NCBI GenBank assembly: GCA_002794775.1
Contig: NBAY01000002.1
Span: 1,612,001-1,676,000 of the forward strand
Direction of reading: 5' to 3'
Length of the DNA stretch: 64,000 nt
Origin: Porodaedalea pini
Taxonomy: Eukaryota; Basidiomycota; Agaricomycetes; Hymenochaetales; Hymenochaetaceae
Each line of letters opens with the position of its first letter. Within the stretch, counting starts at the first letter, position 1. Under the pieces are notes generated by a model, which had not been told where the DNA came from, did not search any database, and saw only the letters and a list, made by a program, of their open reading frames with translations. A program made the position numbers and the translations under genes. Below, in pieces: positions 11,655 to 22,096 of this stretch.

Positions 11655-12058
11655 AGCCGCAGCCGTCTGCGTCGTCTGCGCTGCCCGCGCTGGCTTCTCC
11701 GATCGTGGTGGACACACCGTCCCCACCGCCTCGCGTACCGAGGCCTGCTGCCGCATGCGTACTGCGGCAGCAGCAGCAGCAACAGAGGGGCCACGCTGCC
11801 TCGCCGCCCGTCGCAGGTCCAAGCTGGTTCGCCGGCGCATACGAGGACCCGCGCGAGCTCGTCTCGGAGCACGACTCCGAAGACGAGTTCGATCACGTCG
11901 TCGTGGAGCTCGTGCGTGACGTCCGCGAGCTCGAGCATAGCTCGCGTCGACTCGCTGCGGAGGCGACTCGTCAGGCGGCCGAAGCGGCCTCGATCCGCGT
12001 GCGCCTTGCGGCGCTTGAGAAGGGGAAGTGGGGCGCAAGGGAGGAGGAGGAGGACTAG
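9859..12058 (+). CDS. Antisense accessory protein of element C with a Zn2Cys6 cluster (2 exons)
   Basis: Two exons, 9859-10149 and 10205-12058, give 714 residues without a stop. The intron (10150-10204, 55 nt) has GTGAGT, a CTGAC branch-like site and TAG. Splicing joins two frames into one continuous protein. C502-X2-C-X6-C-X7-C-X2-C-X7-C531 (11417-11506) fits the fungal Gal4-type Zn(II)2Cys6 rule. A basic stretch (GKRKRAARDE) follows, so nuclear DNA binding is plausible. There are five Gln-rich runs, and an acidic, probably coiled-coil C-terminus. Within element C it is antisense and downstream of pol. I do not know its role. It is intact although pol is broken. Confidence 0.8.
10150..10204 (+). 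other. Spliceosomal intron in the antisense gene
   Basis: Begins GTGAGTCC after AAG and ends GAAATAG. It contains GAGCTGACCG about 20 nt before the acceptor. Length (55 nt) and signals are typical of basidiomycetes. Removing it joins STK to RTLESYYQLYW in frame. Confidence 0.8.
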
Positions 12059-12482
12059 TCGGTACGCGTCGGTACGCGTCGGTACGACTTGGTCCTGCGG
12101 AAAGAAAAAGAAAAAAAGAAAAATAATACGAAGTGTAGTAATTTATTTGTATATATATTTTTGAATATGGATTTTTCTTTTGTTTTCTTTAAGTTTTTGG
12201 GTGTGACAAAATGAAAGAACGAAGAGAACAAGAAAAAGGAAAGGTCATCGTTAAGTGTCCGTTTGTGATTTTACTATTGTACCGAAAGGGAAATCGAAGA
12301 TAGGCCATATATTTAATGTTTCAATAATCGAGAAAGAGTTCCGTATGAAAGAATGTAAACGGTTCCATGGTTAAAACATAATTGGATCATAATTGATTAA
12401 AAGATAATAAAATAAGGAGGCGTTGGTACGTGTCAGTACGCGTACCGATACCTTGGATGGCGAACATAATCAGAATTTGCGA
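12059..12482. other. Spacer between the convergent antisense gene and pol of element C
   Basis: Starts with three tandem CGGTACGCGT-type units (12060-12087), then AT-rich sequence with AAAGAAAAAG and TTTTCTTTTG runs. It probably holds the 3' ends of both convergent transcripts. I see no gene here. Confidence 0.5.
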
Positions 12483-15400
12483 CTAGGTATCAGAGTCCGA
12501 CTCAGAGCCGTCTTCTTCTACCAGATCTTCCTTCATCATGCTATGTTCATCGTCATCCTGTCGAAGGATTTCGTCAAGGGGAACAGAAATGTCAGATCGG
12601 GGAAAATAAGGAATGAGACGAAAAGCTGCAACCCGAATCCGGGAAACCAATCCATCAAGTTCCGAGATGATATACACTCTGGAACGTGTCCTACGGACGA
12701 CGACGTACGGTCCCAAGTACCGGGCCTTCGTCTTTCGGTCCAACTCCTTTTTGATCCGGGTGTTCCGCACAAGTACGAGTCGACCGGGCTGGAAATCGTA
12801 GTCCTTGATGACGTGCTTATGGACTTCGGCGAACTGTCTAGCATACTTGTGTCGAGCATCTCGAACCAGCTGCGCGATCCTATCAAGGTCCGCGGACGCT
12901 TCTGTAACTGGCGCACCCGGGTCACTATCAGTTCCTCGGTACGCATCGGGGAATCCAACGGCGGAGCAAGATAAGTGGCCTCGGCAGAGATCGAAGGGAA
13001 GTACCGGCTCGACTCCATGAACCATGTAGTACGGCGACATACCGGTCGATTTCTGGATTGTGATACGCTCGGCCCAGAAAACCGAGTAAGCGTGCTCATG
13101 CCACTTGGATGCGTTCCCGTCGGCTGCCTTGATCAAGGCTTCCTGGACGTCATAATGCCGTCGTTCAACGATCCTGTTGGCCTGAGAGTTATACGCCGAG
13201 ATCTTGATGTGCGAAATGTGGTACCGATCCCGCAACCAATCAAGCGCAGCGATAAACGGAGTACCGTTATCGGTAACGAGTTGGGACACGCGCCGTAGCG
13301 ACACAGTAATTCCTGAAAAATGAACTGCCCGATCGTGTGACCAGTCTGCTTTCGTAACAGTCGGAACTCCGGGTAACTGGACAAGGAGCACCACGCATGT
13401 ACGATGTAGTGAAAGCCTCCTGAAGCGGGCATGTGCTTCGTGTCGATGTGGATCCGGGCGAACAACGTCGGTACGTCCGGTACCGATGGCAGTATCGACA
13501 CTTTCGTGGTCTGGCGCACCTGACAGATATGACACGTACGCACGAAGTATTTGACGTCCTCCGAAATCGACGGCCACCAAAACCGTCCAGCAATCGAGTG
13601 CGTACCGAATACACTCCCTTGTGTCCAAGATCGTCGTGAGCCTGCTGGATGAGCGACCAGCGGCGTTCCTGTTCGACGACCAGCTGGGGATGCTCTCGTC
13701 GGGTCTTTGCCAAAGCCGTCCTGCTCGCACGAAGAATCCGGAGGCGTACCGGACGAACGAGGGAAAGCGCTTCTCGTCGATCTCCGAGGGCTTCCTTCCG
13801 TGTTCGAGGAGGTACCGAACCAACTCTAATCGCTTATCTCGTGACTTTACCGAATCCGAGGCCAGAAATCGCTGCCCCTGAGGATCTGTGGCTGTACCAG
13901 GCCCTTCTTCGACGTCGGTACTCAACACCGCTCCATACAAAAATGCATATGCTGCATCGATCCATTCTTCATAGTTGTCTTCTTCTTGGGGGTCCTCTGG
14001 CGCGGCTCGCCGTCTCGACAGTCCGTCGGTACACGTGAATTCCACGGCCGGTACGTGGCAAAGCTCGAAGTCGAAAAGGAGAGTTCCTGCAATCCACCAG
14101 TTTATCATCGCGTTCAGCTGTAGATCCGGATTGTTAATCATCCCTTTGACGTATGCTGCGTCCATCTCGACCACCAGGAGCTTAACTCCATAAATAAACA
14201 ACCTCACCGCCCTCAATGCCCTAAACAACCCGAACAACTCGATCTTCGGCTGGGAGTACATCGCCTGTACCAAGTTCCAGTTGATCGACCCGAACCAATT
14301 AATCCTTCTCCTACCGTCTGGGTGATCCTGGCCCAACGTCCACCCTACTCCTATGATCGACGAATCCACCGCTAAGATAACCGCTCTGTCCAACCCGTAG
14401 TCGATCGCGCACAGTGCCGGGCAGTCGATAACCGCTTCCTTCAACGTGTCCATCGAATCCTGCTCTTCCGGTCCCCAATCGAATACGTTGTTTTTACGTG
14501 TAAGTCGGGTCAATGGTCGAGCTTTCTTCGCGAAATCCTTAATAAACACCCTCAACACCCCAACCGTACCGAGAAATCCTTTCACCTCCGTCACCGTTCG
14601 ACATGGGGGCCAATCCCGCACCTTCTGAACCTTCGAATCGTCCGGTTCGCGCCCTCGGTACGTGAGTTTATTCCCCAAAAATATCGCCGAATCGGTACAT
14701 GCCTGGAATTTCTTCCCGGAAAACGTACCGCCCACTTTCCTCATCCTCTGCAGCACTCGATTTACGTCGCACAAGTGTTCGTAGACGAACCGGCGGATGC
14801 CCGGGTTCTCGGGAATCGTTTCGAACCCTCCGTCAGTACGCTCGTACCGTGTAAACCCTCCTTGCGTAATTACATCGTCCGCGAACGGCTGTGCCACCTT
14901 AGGAATTTCGTCACTGAGAATAAACGTGACGTCTCCATGGAGAATCTGCAGCGAATTCGTGTATCCCATTGGTAACACCTTCAGTCGAAACGTACCGAGC
15001 GGGGTCTGGAACGTCGTTAAGTCTCGGGACCATTCGTCAAGCATTCGCTGGTCGAAAGCAACAGCGAGATCAAGTACCGTGTAACATGCGCGTCCGCTGC
15101 ACGCGTCTACTAGCGTCTCTATGTCCGGCGGCTACAGCCAGTCTCGAATGGTCACTCCGTTCAGATCCTGCAAGTCGATAACGAACCGTAAGGACGCTCC
15201 GTCTTTCTTTACCACACAAAACCACCTCGAGCGGTACGACGAGTTTGACGGTTCGATAACTCCGGCGGCGATCTTCTCCCTGAGTATGTTTAGCGTCTTT
15301 TCGAGTATCCCAGGGGGGATCGGTATGTTCTTCTGCACCCACGGTACGTGCGCCACCGTCGGTATGCATACCGGATCGAAATATGTCGGATCTAAGGTCC

Positions 15401-15990
15401 CTCTCTCCGTCTCCGACCACGCAAACGCCCCTTCCTGCAACATGATCAGATTCACCACCAACTTCTTCTCTTCGTCCCACAGAAATCCGCCTGGGTCCAA
15501 ATCCATCGCGTCCAGCCTTTCCTGCGTAAACTTTCCGTCAGTACGAACGGTACCGGTTTCGTCAGTAACTTTGGCATGTCGGCCAACGGATCGGGATGTC
15601 ACCTTCGAACTATACGAAACTCCTCCGGCAACACTCCCGGTATGGGACGGACCTTCTGCGCCACCCGCTTGTACGCCAAAACACTTCCTTCATCCTCCGT
15701 CGAATCCAGCACCACCGAACCAAAAGTGTCCGAAGAAGCGTCCAAAGCAACGGTGCAAGGAGATAAAAGAAAATTCAATCTCTGCGAATAAATAAATGGA
15801 GCTGGGGTATTCAAGGTAAAACTTGGGGAAACGTAATGGGAAATAGTCGAATCGGATTGGTTTAAAACATTAGGGGACATTTGTTGAAAACTGTAAATGG
15901 GTTGAACAAATTGAGAATTAATTTTGGTTTGAGAAGGGGTTGGACGACGAGATAAATAATCGGGGTCATTAAAACGCAAAGATAAAACGT
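12483..15990 (-). pseudogene. pol: Element C pol (RT, RNase H, integrase), frameshifted
   Basis: Read from 15990 downward. The N-terminal linker (VLPEEFRIVRR) is in one frame and RT is in another. An in-frame TAG lies at 15134-15132. RT has FADD (14885-14874) in place of YxDD; FxDD is known in this gypsy lineage. RNase H and integrase follow. The integrase needs at least three frame changes: the zinc-binding part (HDDLGHKG...CHIC) and first core part are in other frames at about 13713-13133, and the DNGTPF...ER part is back in the main frame. A GPY-like motif (YLGPYVVV) lies near the end. No chromodomain is seen. It is not functional as read. Confidence 0.85.
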
Positions 15991-16083
15991 CTGTACATGA
16001 GCTCGGTACGCGTACCGACGGATCGACTCCGCGGCACGTCTCGCATACCGTCTGTTTCCACTCGTCTCGCCGGCACCGCTGCG

Positions 16084-18081
16084 TCAGTTCCTCGACTTGT
16101 GAAAACCCGATTCCGGAGCGCGCCAGAACGCCCGGATACCGGTCGACACCTTGCTCCTACGATTCCGATCTCGGGGATCCGTGATGGTTATATGCTGATC
16201 GCCCGACAAGAAATCCTTCGTTTCGCATTCGGTAAGAGCGAAAAATGGTCGCCCCAACAATACTTCGAACGGCGCCACCGAAACCACCTGAACCTGCAAC
16301 TTCAAATCCACACCCGCTACCCTGAATCTGGCGTCTCGAATCCTTCCCAATGTCGACGACTTCCCCGCGTCTGTGGCTTCGAGCGTCATCGCGTGATCCG
16401 GATCTAAATGAATTCCTAGCTTCTCCCACACGTCTTCCCGAATGATGCACACCACTGCCCCTTGATCGAGTATGGCTTCTGCTTCGACGGCGTCCTCGAT
16501 CAATACCTTAATTACGCGGATGGGAAGCACGTCGTGTGCCGCCGGTCCCGACTCTAAGAGAACCGGAGCCAACGACTCCGGTACCGCTCGGTACTCCGCG
16601 ACTTCGCTCCCTTCCTGGTCCGACTCGACGAGGTTGACGTTACCGACCGCGTACCGCTTCGCTGTTGTCAATTCCTTCATCTGCCGCCTCATATCCAAAG
16701 ACAGAGCGAGGAGCTCCCGCTGTGTGACCGTTACCGCCGAGTCTAACGTCCTCGACAATACCTTCTGAACCGTCGCCGGATCCTCGATTGGAGCGACGTA
16801 CCGGAACTGTGGCTGGTTCCCGCCCAAATTCGTTGTCGATCGGCTCTCCTGGGGAATGTTCGGGTTACCCGCTGGCTTCGGTACGCTCGGTTTCGCATTC
16901 GAGGTCGTCGGTACGTTCGCTGGACCGGGTTTCGGTCGTACCGGTATCTCGACTCCATCGAACTTGGCTTTCTTCGCCGCCGACACTCGCTTCTTCGCTT
17001 CATTCAACAACGTTTCGTACTGCGCCACTTCCAACTCTTCGTCCGATACTTCCTCCGCAATTTCGGCCATCATCGCTGGGCCTTCCGACACTTCGGTGCC
17101 CGTTGTTGTCGACGTCGCTACCTCTATGAGGTTAACCGAGGCCGTACTGGTCTCCTGACGCAACGAGTCTATCTTTTCCATCAAATTATTACCCACCGCC
17201 GTGCTCGGTACGAACCCTCCGTTCGGTAGCGTCACCTTCCCGTTCGCATCCCTCACACACTTGCCTGCCTGGATATACTCCAGCACCTTCGGGCACGACC
17301 TAATGTAGTGGCTCGTGTCGCCACAGAACGCACACCCGGGACTCCTCTGGGACGTCGTCGCTGGCGGCGGTCTTCGCCCGAGTGACTGTACCTGAACCTG
17401 AATGTTCTTGACTGCTTCCCACACCGTACTGATATCCACTTCCTCCGACTTTACCTTTGACTGATTCGTCGGGTCGGGCGCTCGAGTCGTCGGTACGTCG
17501 TCGAAAACCGTACCGGCCAGGATGTAGTCCGCGTGCTTTACCACCACATCGATCGTATACGGTTTGCCCGGGGACGGGTCAGCCTCCTTCGTTTCTAGGC
17601 GTTGCTGTAACCTGTCCTTCATCTTGCCCGTAAAGGCTCGAACGAACGCGCGTGCCGCTTCCTCCGCTGAAACGATCGAGTTACGTTCCAAATACTTCGA
17701 CCTCACCATGAACTCTCTCTTATACTCTCCGAAATCCTCCCTCGACTGTATTCCTTTACTCCTCCAACCTTCGACGAGCCTGTCGAGGTCTTCCCGGGTG
17801 AAGCGCACGCCGGGCGCCAATGCCGGGTAGAACACTATAATCGCCTCTTTCGCCTTCGTCCAATCGTTCGCTCCCGTACCGACACCATCGGCGGTATCCC
17901 ACAGCTCAGCTACGGAACTCGAAGCGTAATACTTCGCGTACCGGATCTTCGCCGCGTCGTCTAAGTTGCAGTCGGTCGCGATATATTCGATATCCTCGAA
18001 GTACCGAGGAAGGTCTAACGGGTTGTGTCCATCGAAGAAGGGAGCGTCTCTGGCTCCGCGACGTGGAGGACGGTTTGACAT
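16084..18081 (-). CDS. gag: Element C Gag-protease
   Basis: From the first in-frame ATG (18081) it encodes about 665 residues; the frame is open upstream to the primer site (18588). Order: capsid-like region (DAPFFDGHNP, then YYASSSVAELWD), zinc knuckle C-X2-C-X4-H-X4-C (CAFCGDTSHYIRSC, about 17332-17291), a long linker, and a C-terminal retropepsin-like domain. Its active-site triplet reads DQG (AILDQGAVVC, near 16465) where DSG/DTG is usual, so activity is uncertain. The related Gag in element B suggests a shared origin. Confidence 0.85.
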   Translation of the reverse strand: MSNRPPRRGARDAPFFDGHNPLDLPRYFEDIEYIATDCNLDDAAKIRYAKYYASSSVAELWDTADGVGTGANDWTKAKEAIIVFYPALAPGVRFTREDLDRLVEGWRSKGIQSREDFGEYKREFMVRSKYLERNSIVSAEEAARAFVRAFTGKMKDRLQQRLETKEADPSPGKPYTIDVVVKHADYILAGTVFDDVPTTRAPDPTNQSKVKSEEVDISTVWEAVKNIQVQVQSLGRRPPPATTSQRSPGCAFCGDTSHYIRSCPKVLEYIQAGKCVRDANGKVTLPNGGFVPSTAVGNNLMEKIDSLRQETSTASVNLIEVATSTTTGTEVSEGPAMMAEIAEEVSDEELEVAQYETLLNEAKKRVSAAKKAKFDGVEIPVRPKPGPANVPTTSNAKPSVPKPAGNPNIPQESRSTTNLGGNQPQFRYVAPIEDPATVQKVLSRTLDSAVTVTQRELLALSLDMRRQMKELTTAKRYAVGNVNLVESDQEGSEVAEYRAVPESLAPVLLESGPAAHDVLPIRVIKVLIEDAVEAEAILDQGAVVCIIREDVWEKLGIHLDPDHAMTLEATDAGKSSTLGRIRDARFRVAGVDLKLQVQVVSVAPFEVLLGRPFFALTECETKDFLSGDQHITITDPRDRNRRSKVSTGIRAFWRAPESGFHKSRN

Positions 18082-18571
18082 GATTCTTACTGGGGGTACT
18101 GGCTGTACCGGAGCTACTACGGTCGATGTCCGGGGCCGCGTAGCCTGTGTGTTAACTGGGTTCGACGGAACTGACGACGTACCGACGGGCGAAGACGTCT
18201 GTCCCGGTACGGACGAACTAGGATCCGGTAAGACGAGCTGAGCGGTATCGTCTGGGTTGTCGCTCTCGAGCTCGGTTAGTGGTGACGAGCTAGTCGACGG
18301 GGCTGAGGGGACTGTCGACGGAACTGCGGACGAGCTGATTAATGAGAAGGGAGACTGCGCTCCGGAGTCGAATGACGTGTTAAGTTGTTCTAAGTCCGAA
18401 TCAAGGTAACGCTCTACGGACTCTGAATCCGAATCCGTAGCGCGCTCTTCGATACGGCGTCTACGCTGCCAAGCGTTAGCGGTTCGATATGGATGAGGGG
18501 GTTCAATAGTCTGCTGAGATGTCCCACGCGACGAATGCGGTGGACGAGAGGATCGCGACACGTTTAACCCC

Positions 18572-18588
18572 CTCGCGGTGGGCTCCAC
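18572..18588 (-). promoter_or_regulatory. Element C putative primer-binding site
   Basis: On the minus strand, TGGAGCCCACCGCGAGG starts 2 nt after the 5' LTR. It matches the site in element B except for CpG-type change. The gag frame is open through it. Confidence 0.65.
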
Positions 18589-18589
18589 T

Positions 18590-19523
18590 TGTAGATCCTG
18601 ACTTAGGGGTGTCTGGGATCAACGGTCCTTTTGGGGACGTGATCGCGTTGCTCTGGGAGGTTAGGGGTAGACTGCGGTGAGATCGCTCGACGTACCGGTA
18701 CGCGTCGGTACGCTTCGGTACGCGCCGGTACGTGTCGATATCGAGAACAAAGGTCGGGAACTCCTGTCGGGTCTGTGGTTTGACCGGTACGGAGTCGGTA
18801 CGCGCGGGTAATCAACACCGGTACGATGTGATCACGACGAGCGGCGAGGTTCGAGTTACGAAGTATGAGACGAGAGACGGTTTCGAAAGACGAGATGCTA
18901 AGACGAAGACGGAACGACTACAAGATTACGAGAACAAAGACGGATCGCACTCAAGTTACCCTATCTGAGGGAGACTCTGCAGTAGAACTGACTTGTCCTC
19001 TACCTACGACATGGGGTGCCTATTTATACTAAGTCCAAAGATCTATCTACAGTTAATAATTTCCATACGGGCATACTGTGCATATCAGTCGAAACATAGA
19101 GAAGTCGAAAGGAAAAGTCATAGGTCATAGAGGCGCGCATAGAGTGCATAGAAATCAGAAGAACATAGGAAAAAACATAAATCATAATGAGGAAAACGTC
19201 CGCTTCGCGTCCGATCACACCGGTGCTCCACCGGAACTCAGATCGTCCAATCGGTACGTGGCTCCCGTCGTCGGACAGCAGTCCGGTACGCGTCTTGGCT
19301 GTATGCTCCATGTGACCGCGTCCCTAATCGTCGAGATAAGATCTCCGGTACGTTCCAGTATGCTTTTGGAGGTGTCGGAACGTGCTGATGACGCGATCGC
19401 GAGGTTCTGATTCGAGACCGGACCGATCGGGTTGAGTCCGGTACTGATCAGTACGTGTCAGAACCAGTTCTTGAATGCTTCTGGAGTGATTGGCGGTGAT
19501 GGGACGATCGGCACGGCTCTACA
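18590..19523 (-). repeat. Element C 5' LTR
   Basis: A 934-bp LTR, TGTAG...CTACA. It keeps more CpG than the 3' LTR, for example an uninterrupted GGTACGCGTCGGTACGC near 18694. A TATTTATAC (19020-19028, plus-strand reading; GTATAAATA in element sense) is a good TATA box. Confidence 0.95.
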
Positions 19524-20624
19524 TCATCACACGCCTTCGCCCATCAGCAAACAACACCTCGGCCCGTCATGCAGCAGCTAATCCCCCACCCCCCACCTCG
19601 ACCCCACCACCCCAGCCAGACATCAGCAGCAGATAGCAGCCCCCCCCCCCCCCCCCCCCCCCGCCCCCCCACCCCACATCACCGCCACGTGAATTCACTG
19701 GCGGCGACGACTACCTAGACTTCAAATGCGAGGTCCTCCTCTTTGTCTCTGGCAAACCCGAAGCCGGTACCCGACGTCTGAAAGTAAGATCTACGTCGCT
19801 CTCTCCTACCTAAAAGGTGGCAATGCAGCGACGTGGGTGCAAAACTACGTGGAGGAGTCGACAACAGCTGGAATCGTAACCTTCACTGACAGTTGGACAA
19901 GATTCCAAGAGCGCCTAGACGCCTCGTTTGATGACCCGAACCGGAAGGAAAAAGCGCTAGCGGAATTCCGAACCAAGGTTCAGAAGGACCTCACCGCCGA
20001 TGAGTTTTTCCAGAAGCTTGACGTCGTCATCACGAGAGCGGGACTGACAGATGACAGCATCATCTGCGACTGCCTGAAGCACGCGATGAACATCGAGGTG
20101 GTCCAGGGGTATTGAGGTCAACGCCGGTCCCGACACATGTATGACGACTGGAAGAAGAAGGCCATCGAGATCGATCGTGGCGAACAACAGATCCACGCGA
20201 TACAACAAGGTCGTGCATTTCCACTTCCGCCGCACCAGCAACAACAGGCACCCCCGGCTCGTCGACAGATCCGGCCCCCCACGTCGACAAATGTGACATG
20301 CACTGGCGTTACTTTGGAGGTGCCGGCCAGCCGATGGACGTCTCGATGAACGAGGCACAACGGAGGAGGGCATGCTGGATCTGTGGTAAACTCGGCCACT
20401 TCAAGGACACATGCCTGCAAGGGAAGACAATCATGCAGCACATGCTGCAGATGATGGCACCAGGCGAGCATCGTCTCTTGCCGATGAGCTGGGTGCAGAT
20501 GAAGGAATCGGCCTTTGAGGAAGTTGTAGACACTCAGAGGTCGACTGTGGAGGACTATGTGGAGGAAGAAGGTGATGATGAAGAGGTCGTTGACTCGCAG
20601 GGTTTTGCGAGTGGTCAGGTGTAG
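19524..20624 (+). pseudogene. gag: A-2 gag
   Basis: A-2 gag resumes after element C with sequence matching A-5 from about 56136. A run of 22 C at 19641-19662 precedes the frame. The capsid-like part (19726-20112) ends in an early stop, and the frame then changes more than once. The zinc knuckle CWICGKLGHFKDTC and the acidic tail end at TAG 20622-20624. The GGGTTTT heptamer is retained before the stop. Confidence 0.85.
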
Positions 20625-22096
20625 CCATCGGGACGACTGACCGGGAAGAACAAGGGGTTTGGAATTAGACTCATAAAATATAACCAACCGTCTGTACAAT
20701 ACTAGATGCAAACATGTCGATGGTTTTCCGATTACGAAGTCCCCACCGATGTGAATGAAGAGAATAGGAGTATGAACAACTGTTTGTGAGGGGAACTGGT
20801 GGATGCCAGCTGGACCTCCTCCTGAACGTTGGATACAATGTGGAGGGTGAAGCGAGAGAGGTGGATGCGCATGCCCTCATAGATTTGGGGTGTATGGGAT
20901 CATGCATCGACGTGAGGTTCGTCGAATGGTATGGGTTGGAGACCAAACGTTACATCAGACCCCTTGCGTGCTCAATGCAGATGGCACGCACAATGAGGCC
21001 GGTTTGATTGAGAATACGTCGACGTCGAGCTTATGATTGGACACCACAAGGAAAGGATCGTCCTTGCGGTAACATCCCTGGCATCGTCAAACATCTTCCT
21101 TGGGTATGACTGGCTTCGACATCACAACCCAGAGGTCGACTGGAAGACGGGTTTGATCGAATTCACCCATTGTCCAGAGGAGTGCATGATCGAAGAAGGA
21201 GGGTGTGGAAGAGATGAGGAGGGTGAGAGAGGTGTGAATGGACAAGGCGTCCTGGCCCGCATATCTCAACGACTTTGCCGATGTCTTCAGCGAGAAAGGC
21301 TTTGAGAAAGCTGCCAGAACATCGACCCTGGGATCACGTCATCGACTTGAAACCCGACTTTAAGCCTAGCGACTGCAAGATCTATCCGCTGACACCAACG
21401 GAACAGCAATCACTAAAGGACTTCCTCGAAGAAAACTTGAAGTTGGGCCGCATACGAAAGTCGATCTCACCGATGGCGTCACCCTTCTTCTTCATTAAGA
21501 AGGCCGACAAGTCGCTACGCCTGATCCAGGACTATCGTAAACTCAATGATGGTACGATCAAGAACAAGTATCCTCTCCCCCTCATCGACGAACTGGTCGA
21601 CAAGGTCAAGAAGGCGAAGTTCATCACCAAGCTTGACCTTCGCTGGGGATACTACAACGTCCAGATCCGAGAAGGCGATGAGTGGAAGGCAGCTTTGCAC
21701 ATGAACATGGGTCTCTTCGAACTGACAGTCATGTTCTTTGGTCTTTGCAACGCACCGGCGACGTTCCAAGCTTTTGTCAACCACATCTTCAAGGGACTGA
21801 TCTATGATAACCTGATCATCGTCTACCTTGACGACATACTGATCCTCTCCCAAACTCTAGAGGAACATATCAAAACCTCGAGGCACGTCCTTCAGATCCT
21901 GCGAGAGAACGGTCTATACCTGAAACCGGAGAAATGCGAATTTGACGCCAAGGTTGTGAAATACCTCGGCCACATTGTTGGCAATGGCGAGATCAGGGCT
22001 GACCCAGCGAAGACGGAAGCAATTGCAGACTGGCCAGTCCCACGAAACCTCAAACAGCTACAACAATTCCTCGGCATGGGAAACTGGCTGCGACAG
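20625..22096 (+). pseudogene. pol: A-2 pol, part 1 (protease, RT)
   Basis: Protease remnant (LLLNVGYNVEGE; the DSG position reads DLG) with several small frame changes between 20760 and 21275. RT is open from 21275 and has YLDD near 21830. Interrupted at 22097 by solo LTR D; the duplicated target reads ACAG on the left and ACGG on the right. Resumes at 24487. Confidence 0.87.

Larger units (their letters stand above)
8764..19523 (-). mobile_element. Element C: full Ty3/gypsy element with an antisense Zn2Cys6 gene
   Basis: A 10.76-kb element lying on the minus strand. Its 934-bp LTRs (8764-9697 and 18590-19523) have TGTAG/CTACA ends. Order in element sense: 5' LTR, primer site, gag-protease, pol (RT, RNase H, integrase, no chromodomain seen), an antisense spliced gene, 3' LTR. 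The LTRs differ at a few dozen positions by eye, nearly all CpG transitions. No matching target duplication is found (CCGT on the left, TCAT on the right), and about 180 bp of A-2 gag is missing at the right junction. Confidence 0.92.

Noticed and set aside
10525..11938. Long open frames opposite the antisense gene of element C (for example 10525-11052 and 11375-11938, minus)
   Set aside because: Low-complexity Cys or Leu runs that mirror the CAG repeats of the plus-strand gene; no motif, no start context.
13133..13713. Separate small genes on the minus strand at 13133-13543 and 13267-13713
   Set aside because: They encode pieces of the integrase zinc region and core in shifted frames, so they are parts of the broken C pol.
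15121..15795. 224-codon plus-strand frame opposite C pol
   Set aside because: Antisense of RT-coding sequence, no recognisable domain, no splice or start support.
19641..19662. Run of 22 C as a functional signal
   Set aside because: More likely a slippage or sequencing artefact in a C-rich gag segment; no partner structure seen.
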